Made by a program: the position numbers and the translations under genes. Positions 10,900-21,400 of a DNA stretch of 30,945 nucleotides are shown one piece after another. The stretch comes from Zygnema cylindricum. Lineage: Eukaryota > Streptophyta > Zygnematophyceae > Zygnematales > Zygnemataceae. Each line of letters starts with the position of its first letter. Positions within the stretch are counted from its first letter, which is position 1. The DNA lies in the NCBI GenBank assembly GCA_037447655.1, contig JBBHKE010000349.1, forward strand, positions 362,683-393,627. The letters run 5' to 3'. The notes under the pieces were generated by a model. It was not told the origin of the DNA, did not search any database, and saw only the letters and a list, made by a program, of their open reading frames with translations.

Positions 10900-10902
10900 T
10901 TA

Positions 10903-11545
10903 TGCGAAGGAAAATGTGGCACGTTGCTCCCCCAAAAACCTTCAAGAGCACGTTAAAACAAAATTGTCACTTTTCTGTCGCCATCAAACTATAAATACAC
11001 GGATCAGGATTATTTTTCTCGCGACGAAAGTTGTTTGTACAGTTCGAAAAAAATTGTAGTCGACGAAAGCTACGAAATAGTCACGCCGACATGAGACTTA
11101 CAAATTTGTCGATGATCGTACAAAAAAGTGATTTCCGTACATTATGGGCAAATGTCCATTGTAACGGAGAGCACTTCGTTAGCAAGACCAATAAATGATC
11201 CTCTTGCACTTTTCCTCTCTCAAACAAAAAGAGTTTTATTTGACCAATAGAATTCTGATATTTGAACCATCGTTACATACGACAAACGTAACGGATGGCT
11301 CGCCGTTACAATGGTGACACCAGATGATATCGCTGACGATGAACGTAAAATTCTGTCGTACATGTACGGCTTCTCGTGACGTGGATAGATGGAGAGAAAA
11401 AATGGAGGTGCTAGGCTAGGTTAAAATGTGCCCGATTTTTTCTTTCATACAATGAAAAAAAGTGTTTCGTCGATTTGATTGGCCGACGTGTGAGCCTAAG
11501 TACTGGAGAAGGAGTTCGCTATTTCTAAGCACACTCACCCTTAGG
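10903..11545. other. 5' flank of the protease gene, no gene seen
   Basis: No convincing coding sequence. tgacgtgg occurs near 11378 (as-1/G-box-like core) and attggcc near 11478 (reverse CCAAT). No clear TATA box is placed, and these short matches occur often by chance. Confidence 0.3.
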
Positions 11546-11585
11546 AGTCAACGCTTATCGAAAATAGTCAACTCTTATCGAAGAA
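11546..11585 (-). promoter_or_regulatory. Duplicated 20-bp block with two W-box cores
   Basis: agtcaacgcttatcgaaaat is followed directly by agtcaactcttatcgaagaa. Read on the minus strand, each unit contains TTGACT, the core bound by WRKY factors in plants. The block lies about 200 bases upstream of the proposed ATG. The repeat is visible in the sequence; regulatory function is inference. Confidence 0.35.
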
Positions 11586-11676
11586 AGTTCCGACGGGGAC
11601 TGGGAATAGTAGGTGGTAGGTTTCGTCTTTCTTGTTACGCCTCGATTTGCCATTTGGTTGAGCAGGAGTTCGAGCA

Positions 11677-11724
11677 TTAGTGCGAGGTTTAGTGCGAGTT
11701 TTAGTGCGAGTTTCAGTGCGGATT
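11677..11724. repeat. Four 12-bp tandem units upstream of the start codon
   Basis: ttagtgcgaggt, ttagtgcgagtt, ttagtgcgagtt and tcagtgcggatt follow one another, ending 42 bases before the proposed ATG. They probably lie in the 5' leader. Confidence 0.85.
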
Positions 11725-11766
11725 TAATTGCAAATTTTAACTGGTTGGAATCGCTGTTTCAGCGCC

Positions 11767-11818
11767 ATGGCTTTCGTCCACGTGGCATTAATGTTTCTAT
11801 GTTTTGGTGTTATCGAAG
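11767..11818 (+). CDS. Exon 1: signal peptide
   Basis: The ATG in gcgccATGGct has a strong plant-type start context. The 17 residues [17 protein letters not shown] form a short n-region and a hydrophobic core. The exon ends in phase 1 at a weak donor (gaag/gtgctg) and joins in frame to exon 2 across a 2.3-kb intron, giving IEA|SLED as a plausible cleavage site. The start context, hydrophobicity and phase all agree, but the donor is poor and no transcript supports it. Confidence 0.5.
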
Positions 11819-12450
11819 GTGCTGGTTGTTCCTCTCACGTGGCAATTTTTGCTTTTTTTTTTAATTTTTGTTTTATTTTTCTATGTTGTTTTATTTCTGT
11901 TTTTTTTGTTTTGGAATTCAGTTTACCCATGGCTCGATTTTTTATTTATTTTTCCGTTCGGTGAAAACTCAAGCTAAAAATGTAGTTCTGTAGTTCTTTT
12001 TATTTATTTTTGTTACTTTAGTTGCTTTTATTTTATTTTGTCGATTTTCAGTTTTCTGAGTCATGATTCTATTTATTGAATACTTAAACCTGGTTTTTGT
12101 TTCATATTGAACAGCTCGAAAAAAAAAACCCTTAATTTTAATAAACTTTCCTTGTTCTTGATCTGAGTGTGGGATCCACAAACACCCAATTTTTATTTTT
12201 TTTCAAGTGGGTATATCTCAGTAATAGCTGCAAAATCACTAAGTGTATGATTAGCAAACAAAAGTGAGGTGTAAATATATATAAAGGTAGGTTTTTATCT
12301 ATTTGCCAAGTTAAAAACAGTCAAAGATTTCGTAATACGACGAATTAAAATGCCATCACATCAAAAAAAAAATCAAAAAAATTTCTCCCTATCCAAAATT
12401 TCAAGTATGGTGATCCAAGCTATATTGTGCATTTTCCTATTTCATAATTA

Positions 12451-12481
<31 letters not shown>

Positions 12482-15400
12482 CATATATACATATATTTTA
12501 TTTGTGTTGTTTTATTTTATTTTTCGTATTTTATTTTCATTATGGTATTTTATTTTACTTGTTGTATTTTATTTTATTTCTCGTGTTTTTTTTTTTGGTA
12601 TTAAATTAAATTCATTTTATGGTTGGTATTGCCTTTTACCTTTTCGTCACAAACATTTTGCTTTTCCGATAAAAATCCTACATTTTTTGCCAAAATTAAT
12701 GTGGATAAACAATTTTTGAAAAAAGGATTTCTGCCTTCTTTACACATGTTTGTTGACAACACTACTTGTAGGGGCAGGTTTTTGTGCAAAATATTAAAAA
12801 AAATATCTTCTCATCTCCTAGCATTTTTTCTTGCCTCAAAAGGATTAGGGGCGAAGAACCCACAAATTTTTTAGTGTATGGGGTTTAATGTAAGCTTAAT
12901 TATTAATCCACACTAATAACGCTAGACTAGTATGAGCAGTGTGAACCACAACATTTGAATTCTCATTTCCCTACATGAATTTATGTGGAGAACATATATG
13001 TGTCATAGCATGTGTAGTGATTTTACAGATTTGACAACTGTTCTTTGGATGCTATATAATATATAGCGTCAAAGGGGGTATGCAATTAATATAATTCAAT
13101 CATTTGTGCGGTTCTCCATAGACCTTTTGTGTTTTCCATCATTTGACCTCAAGTTTGGGTGTAAAAAAGCGATTTTCTTATGTTTTATGGCACTGCTATA
13201 CCGATTTTTTTTCCATATGCACTACACCTTGTATTGCTTAAAATACATGCTTTCATTTTTCGCTGTGCACACGTGTGAGGCTATTAATGCGACGGTTGCA
13301 CTGGGAAGCTAATATTACTACCTTCCAAATGATGGTTTTTTTAAAAAAGGAATTCAACGAACGGGTGTGCACGGAGAAATTCTGATTTAAGTGACGACAA
13401 AAAGCATTATCGCTAACAGCAATACATAGTGTATTTACAAGCATAGTCGCTAACATTGTACTTTAAGGTCGAGGTGGCGTCCTGATTGGCTGATGTAGAA
13501 ATGAATGAGCAATAGTTTGAGCTTGAAACCTAACGATTTTTGGACATAGCGTATTATCAATAACAATTCTTCAATGTGGCTCCAATCACGGCTAAATCTC
13601 GTTTACAAGTATACAAAGGAATTCCATGTCGAGCACGTGAAGAGAAATACTATCATAAGTGTGGGGCATCCCAATTAGGACTTTTAATGTATGAAAGGCA
13701 TAATATGTATGAAAAATAGCTTGTCCACTGGACTCTAGTTTTGGCCAATGTTTTCCACACAATATTTTTCTCCCTATCAGCAGTCAAAACCTCAAATGAT
13801 AATAATCCATATCCTGTCAATGTAGTAAGTCCATTATTCTAACAATGTTTGGGGCAAGTTTATGTATGACTGTGTTGCAATATTTACTGTTTCGTATTTC
13901 ATCATATAGGAAATACATTGTATTCCATTGTATGTTTTGCTGTGTATATTCCATTGTACTGTATTGCATTGCATTGGATTGTAATGTAGTGTATGGATTA
14001 TATGGCGTCGCAGTACATTGCAATAAACTTCTTTCTCTAATAGTGTATTGTATTCTACTGTAATGTGTTGCATTAGATAATTCTTTTTTGTTTTACTTTT
14101 GCAGCTAGCTTAGAGGATTTGCTGCCGCGCCGGAATTTACTAACCATTGGTAAGCAAAAGTTTCTCTTTTATTGAAACTATTTTCATGCAAACACATACT
14201 TTAAGTAAAGGATAGGGAATAGCTGACATCTATCTTTATCTTTTAGATCTTAGAACAAAAACAATGCTTCACAAAACCTTTATGGCAAATCAACGAAAAC
14301 TCATGATGAATTCACTGGAGGACTATTGCCGTCCATCCAGGCCTCCGGCAATTTAGAAGAATTGTAACAACATTACTGTGAATTAGTAACGATAACATAT
14401 TTATGAACTCATTGAATTTGGCAGAATTTTGACTTTTTGTGGAACAGGCCTGTTATTTTACAATGTTTTCTGTTTTTTTGTAAATTAGTTCCCATCCAAT
14501 AAAAGTATTTTGCATGTATCAGCTGGATCTGATCCTGCTTATCGATCATGTCAACATTTAATGTTACAAAATAGGATTTTAATCGTTCACAATGACTATG
14601 CACATTTTTTCCAAGTAAATTGTACCAGAGAGATAATTTGAACGATTTCCTCGTGGACCAACGCTGTACTTCTGGTGGTTATCCATTTTGCAGGTTGCGG
14701 AGCAAGTTGGAAAGGGGCAAAATGCCCTTCTGGCTATTGCTGTTCAGACAGTGACACGTGTGGAAAAGATTTGGACTCTTGTGGAGGTGGCTGCCAGCTC
14801 AACTATGGAATCTGTGGTAAGTTTGACACATGGCATTGTCATTACTGAGAATTTCCTTCAGTAGAGTTTTCTGTGGAAGCACCTGCCCCTTGCGATTTTG
14901 TCTCATCAAATTCCAGGCTTTCTTCTTTTGGCAGGTTGTGGCAAACAGTGGGACGGAAATGAATGCCCTTCTGGAACTTGCTGCTCACAAGATGGCTTTT
15001 GTGGATCGAATTCCTCTTATTGTGGGGCAGGCTGTCAAGTGGATGGGGGACAGTGTGGTCAGTACACCAGCCACCAGTATTAGCGTGAATAACAATAGCA
15101 AGTTTCTCACCGTAATACCATAGGTCACGTTTCTAGCAATTTTTGCGACCGTGTCATCATTTGTAAACCACAGTGATGCCGATGTTTAGGGGGTGGTACG
15201 GTTTTGTACTTGTTTGCAGAATGAACATCATTCATCATTATTGGTGGGGCTCTCATCAGCAATTTTACTTGTTATTATTGCTAATCCACATTATTTGTGT
15301 TATTCGGTAGAGTATTTGCGAATTAGGTTTATTCCATGCCAAAGTGTGGATAGTACAAGACAGATTTGTACAATTCACCCTCAAAAACCATTTGACTAAA

Positions 15401-18400
15401 TGAGAATTCAATAGTATTTACCACAAATTAAGAAAAAGTTATGAGTAAAGCTTATATAGTGTTATGCAGAGGAAAACACAGGAGCTCCTGCGTGTCATCG
15501 TAGTAATTATGCGAAAAAGTGAACAATTCATAAAATTTTAGGATGATTCCGTCGATGACCGGCGAACATTGCCTGTATGCAATTACCCTATTATGCCATG
15601 TTTTCAATGACTTTGATCCCAAGGAACTAGCTATTTTGATATGAAAATATCCCATAGAGATGATCCATATGGACTGCTCCTGCAGTGACTCATTTTCCAT
15701 GGACGCACGGTTATGAAGGCAAATCTTGGTGATATTAAAGTTTTTCATCACAATCTTGTGTCTCTATGACGACAATTCAGTTGATTATTTGTTTTTTTTA
15801 TCCCATCGTTGAATTGTCTAACTCACGAGTGAAATTCTGTCGATTTTTCCTTTGTCAGGTTGTGGACCGAAGTTTGGAGGCGCTGTTTGTCCAGATGACA
15901 CTTGTTGTTCCAAAAATGGTTTTTGTGGCGATAGTTTGTCTTTTTGCGGAACTGGATGCCAGCCGGCATATGGGTTGTGTGGTGAGTCATCGTTTTGAAC
16001 ACGTCTGCGTGTTATTCCAAGCGTTGTTTCTTCCGGGACGACTGATGTTCAAAGTACAATCTTCAATGTGTTAACTGAGTTTATAGGATTGGGATGACCT
16101 TTCAAGTAATCTACCTACCTAAAAGTGAAATTGGGATTTCAGCCACAGTTGTGAACAACGCATTAATCCATCCATGCGTTGCTGTTTGAACACAAACAAA
16201 AAATATAAATGCAGAACTGTTATCGGGTACTCCAAAATTTAGGAACAGTTGATGTGAACAATTTGTTGGCCTCCAATATGATACTATTTTTTTCTCGATA
16301 ACGAAAAAAAGTGCTGAGTCACCTTGATACGGTATTACCTCTAAAACCTAATTGCGTATTAGAGATACCTCGATGCACGATGAAAGTGTACATAGTGGAA
16401 CCCCTCCTCCTCCACCTCCTCCCTCCTCCTCCCTCCTCCTCCCCCCCCTCCCCCTCCTCCCTCCTCTCCCTCCTCCCTCCTCCCTCCTTCCTCCCTCCTC
16501 CCTCCTCTTTCGATAATCCTTTTTGGATCTGTTACAAGGATCATAGTCTTCTACTGAGAATTACCATACCGTACCGTATGTACTTCATCACGTACCGTAC
16601 TTAATTTAAATTCCGTACATAGTATCACTTTTACGAAGTCCAAACATTAAGTTTGGCAAGGTATGATTTTCTGCCCGTTTCTATTAGGTTGGATTAGGTT
16701 GCTGCCAAACCGTTCCTTTAGCCAAAACTGTAAGCACATAGAATACTGTAAACTTTGTAACATACGGTAGTGCCATGGCAGGCGCTGTTTTTTCAGTTTG
16801 ACAGTTTGACAGTTGATACGCAGGTTATGACGTCAAAAGTCCATAGAAAGTAGAAACATCACAATACAATGTGAATCGCTACTAGTGTAAAGAAACAAAT
16901 GGTTTTATTAACTCTATTTGTGTTCAAGGGCGTGATGCCAACAAAACATTAACGTTAATTTACAAATGCAACATTAGTTTGGATACACATTTCCAAAGCG
17001 TAGCCGCTATAGCCCCCTCACATAGCCGACGTTTGAACGTGTCAGAAAAAGTGCGCCAGATTTTCCCTTTGTCTTTATTACTGGGAAACGAATCTGAGTG
17101 CGTTTTTTTTTCCAAGTAAATTGTACCAGAGAGATAATTTGAACGATTTCCATGTGGACCAACGCTATATTTCTGGTGGTTATCCATTTTGCAGGTTGCG
17201 GAGCAAGTTGGAATAGGACAAAATGCCCTTCTGGCTATTGCTGTTCAGACAGTGACACGTGTGGAAAAGATTTGGACTCTTGTGGAGGTGGCTGCCAGCT
17301 CAACTATGGAATCTGTGGTAAGTTTGACACATAGCATTGTCATTATTGAGCATTTCTTTCAATATAAAGTTTTTTGTAGAAAGCATCTGCCCCTTGTCCT
17401 TTTTGTCTCATCAAATTCCAGGCTTTCTTCTTTTGGCAGGTTGTGGCAAACAGTGGGACGGAAATGAATGCCCTTCTGGAACTTGCTGCTCACAAGATGG
17501 CTTTTGTGGATCGAATTCCTCTTATTGTGGGGCAGGCTGTCAAGTGGATGGGGGACAGTGTGGTCAGTACACCAGCCACCAGTATTAGAGAGAACAACAA
17601 TAGCAAATTTGTAATCTTATTACCACGGGAAACGTTTGTGGCAAGTTTCGCAACGGTGTCATCTTTCATGTGTCATAAACCATAGCAATGCCGATACATT
17701 TATTAGGGACCGTACGATTTTATACTTGTTGGCAGAACGAACATCACTCACTAATCTCATTTGCATTTTTACTTATTATTATTGCCAATCCACATTAATA
17801 GTGTTACTTGGTAGACTATCGGCGGATTAGGTGTGTTTTTCCATACCAAAGCATGGATTGTACAAGACGGGTTTGTACAATTTACCCTAAAAAACTATTT
17901 GACTAGTGAGTGTTCAATGGTGCTTAACACTAAGTTAAAAATAATCATGAGTAAAGCTTATATTGTGTTACTAAGAGAAAAACACTGGAGTTACTGGCCA
18001 GTAATCGCAGTAATTGTGTAGAAAAGTGTACGATTTTTTTTTTTTCTGTTCGATTACTTCGATGACTGACTAATATCTCCTATGCGCAGTTACCAAATCA
18101 AGCCGTGTTTTCGGTGACCTCCCAAGGCACTAACTGTTTTGTTATGCAAAGATCCCACTAACTGTTTTGTTATGCAAAGATCCCATAGATATGTATCCGT
18201 ATGGACTTTCCTTGCATTGACTCATTTTCTATGGTGCACGGTAAAGAAGACAGATTCTGGTGATAAACCAAAGTAAAGGAATGAAAGTTTGTGAGCACAA
18301 TCTGGTGTCTTTGTGATGACCATTCAGTTAAATATTTGAGTTTTTGATCCCACCGTAGAATTGTGTAATTGACGAGTGTATTTTGTGTTTTTCCTTTGTC

Positions 18401-21400
18401 AGGTTGTGGACCAAAGTTTGGAGGTGCTGTATGCCCAGATGACAATTGTTGTTCCAAAGACGGTTTTTGTGGCGACAGTTTGTCCTATTGCGGAACAGGA
18501 TGCCAGCTGGCATATGGGAAGTGTGGTGAGTCATCGTTTTGAACACGTGTGGGTGCTATATCACTTCTATTATTATCCAACGGCGCAGTTTAAATTGGGA
18601 CGTTTTATGTTCAGAGTACAATTTTCATTGTGTTAACTGAATTCATAGGATTGGAATTATTTTTCAATTAATAAACCAACCAAAACTTTAACTTAGGATA
18701 CCAGTCGCAGTGCGTTAGCGATGTATTAATCCATCCATCCATTGCTGCTTGAGCCCAGAAGAAAAGAGTATAAATCATGAACTGTTATCGATTACTCCAA
18801 TTTAGGATAAATTGATGTAAACATTTTGTTGGCCTCCTGTATGGTACTATTTAGAAAATAAAACTTGCGCCTGCTCACCTCGATTTGGTATAATAGCTCT
18901 AAACCTAATTGAGTATTAGAGATACCTCGAGTCATGACGACGTCTGCCTGTAGTGGCACTAGCTCCTGTCTTGGTAATTCTTTTTGGATATGTCACAAAG
19001 ATTGATGTCTTCGACTGAACCATACGGTACGTACTTCAAACTCTGTACATATTATAACTTGTACGCGTCAAAACAATAATTTTGGCACTATATAACTTTC
19101 TGTCAGTTTCTAATCGGTTGGATTAGATTGCTGTCAAAACTGTTAGCCGAAACTGCAAGCACTTAGAAGACCGTAAACCTTGTAACACATGGTAGTGCCA
19201 CGCTGTCGCTATTTTTTTGGTATGGCAGTTGATGCGTACGTCAAGTTCATATTTAAGTACAAACAGCACAGTAGTGTTTTTGTTCCATGAGAATTACTTG
19301 TTGGGAAATTTACCAATTTTAAGTAAGGAAGTTTAGCTGGCCATTTGTTCCTTGTGTAAACCAACGTTCTGCTTCAGCTGACGATTATATTTCCTCGTTT
19401 CCATTTTATTTACAGGATGTGGAGCAAAATTCATGGGCACAAAATGCCCTTCCGGATACTGTTGTGGGGATGATAGCTTGTGTGGAAATGATTTGGACGC
19501 ATGCGGAGGCGGTTGCCAGCTCAGCTATGGCGTTTGTCGTAAGTTTTCGAAAAAAAATCGGACAATGTGTCCATGCGATTCAATTTTTTTTTACTTAACA
19601 TATCCTTAGTGCAGTTTTGTGGGAAACACTTTTATCACACTAGACTGGCTAATTTTGGCAGGTTGTGGGAGACGATGGGACGATACTGAGTGTCCACTTG
19701 GCGCCTGTTGCTCAAGTTCTGGCTTTTGTGGAACGACTCCGGCACATTGTGGATTAGGATGTCAGTCGTACGGAGGACAATGTGGTCAGTATTCAGTTCC
19801 AGTGATCTATGCTTCTACGATTCGTTGTCACAAATGTCGCATGATGGCTTTTCTTCAATAGATAGTCGTGTTATATTGCTAGAGTGATTGATGTTTGTGT
19901 GAATAAACACACAGTTTCTCATCCACTCTAAAATATCTTTTCAGATTGTTTGTTTTGTTATGGTGGTTTTTTTTTGTTTTGTTTTTTTGTTCCTTGTTTA
20001 CATGGTCGAAAATCCTAGCTGCTAGTGGATTGGAAAAATTGAGGTCACGATGGCTATTTGACTTGTTTTAAAATTCATTTTTTTTATGTTGTTTTTTTAC
20101 AAATGGTCGAAAATCCTAGCTGCAAGTGGATTGGAAAAACTGAGGTCATGATAGCTTTTGCACTTGTTTTATAATTCATTATTTATTGCTCTTATTGTGG
20201 ATTTTGTTAACATGTTAGCAACTCTTCATGATGCTCCCACGCATGTTTGGTGCTAAACAGATCTGACTATTTCAGCTTTAATAACCAGAAATAAGTTTTT
20301 GAATATGTGAGCATAAGTGATTGTTAAGATATAAGATCTAACAACTAGGTTTTTTGGTTTTACAGGTTGTGGACCCAAGTATAATAATGCTTTTTGTATT
20401 GATGATCAATGTTGTTCAAAAGACGGTCTTTGTGGAAGTGTTTCTACTTTTTGCGGAAAAGGATGTCAGTTGGATTACGGCACATGTGGTGAGCTCTTAT
20501 TTTTTGACAATTAAAAGTGTGGTAATGCAATGCATATTGTAACCTTCATTAAAGAAAACTCCTTTATGCTATTCCATGATATGCCTTGTTTTGCCATTAG
20601 TTTGGACCTGTCATATAGATGCTCTGTTGACCATTCTCAGTGCAAATTTAGGCCCCTCACTTTTTATTTTTTTATTTGTTTGTTCATTTTTTTTTGGTTT
20701 TCAGGTTGTGGCCGTAGTATGGGGAATGCTTCTTGCCCAAATAACGCCTGTTGTTCGGGATTCGATGAATGTGGTTTCGATAGACGCTATTGTGGTTCGT
20801 TTTGTCAATCCGGTTATGGAAAATGCAGTCAGCTAACTCCCCCACCACCCCCATCACCACCACAAGGTAACATGCTATTCGCTTTGGTTGGGCACCTTGA
20901 TATGTTCATGGAAATGAAAATTAATGTTCATGAAAATAAAAATTAATCATATTACCGTTTTTACATTTGGGAATTTTTTCTGAGCTTTTTTAATGGAATT
21001 TGGTATTATTTTGTTTTTTTACCCCTTTTTTTATAGTATTTTTAGTATTTTACATTTGTAATTCCATTTGCCAAACTGATATTGGTTACACCAATTTGTC
21101 AAGGGAAAAAATTGTAAGAGCTTTCCAATAAGCTGATCTATGCATGGTTTGAAAAAGGATAACGTTATATATTTAAAATTAGAAGATTGAAACTTTTAAT
21201 GTGTTTCAATATTTCAAAAAACTGGTTAATCGCAATACCACTTCGTTCTAAAGCTCTGGAATTGAGATTTTTTCAAGTTACTTTATTTCCAAAATATGGG
21301 CTCTCAAAAACTTTGTTCATGAAATTTTTATTAATTTTTTTGGAGTTCTTTTTCAGTCCCTTTTTCAATGCATGAAATGTATTTGAGTGTTGTTTTCAAC

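Larger units (their letters stand above)
11819..14104 (+). other. Intron 1, T-rich, low complexity
   Basis: Mostly T-rich. It contains an AT microsatellite (about 12449-12497), runs of tattttattt (12497-12600) and a tract of gtattgcattg-like words (about 13910-14070). I see no gene in it. Confidence 0.5.
14608..16850. repeat. Segmental duplication copy 1 (domains A1-B1-C1 with introns)
   Basis: It aligns with 17108-19255 through both exons and introns. The block tttttccaagtaaattgtac starts each copy, and near-identical sequence runs through exons A and B. Similarity then fades gradually but is followable (ttggcctcc..atg.tactattt; gtaacat..ggtagtgcca) to about 16850. This copy contains an extra CCT-rich expansion at 16402-16508. 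Confidence 0.85.
17108..19255. repeat. Segmental duplication copy 2 (domains A2-B2-C2 with introns)
   Basis: Partner of 14608-16850. Exon starts are offset by 2501 (A), 2505 (B) and 2544 (C) bases. A diverged third relative continues with A3-B3-C3, and its tail (aactgcaagctcatagaagaccgtag, then cagtagtgcc) reappears at about 21890-21940 after domain D. Confidence 0.85.

Noticed and set aside
10338-11059. Open frames of 90-156 codons on both strands
   Set aside because: They cross the MITE, its 21-bp repeats and its end; no family similarity and no transposase motif.
14830-15123. Plus-strand 97-codon frame over exon 4 (and its counterpart at 17443-17685)
   Set aside because: A shifted frame over a hevein exon. 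The cysteine-rich frame with splice borders is clearly the real one.
15452-15751. Minus-strand 99-codon frame in the intron before C1
   Set aside because: Its counterpart in the duplicated segment (near 18170-18457) is not the same protein, so it is not conserved as coding.
16359-16544. Minus-strand Gly/Glu-rich open frame
   Set aside because: Translation of the CCT-rich tract; no independent coding support.
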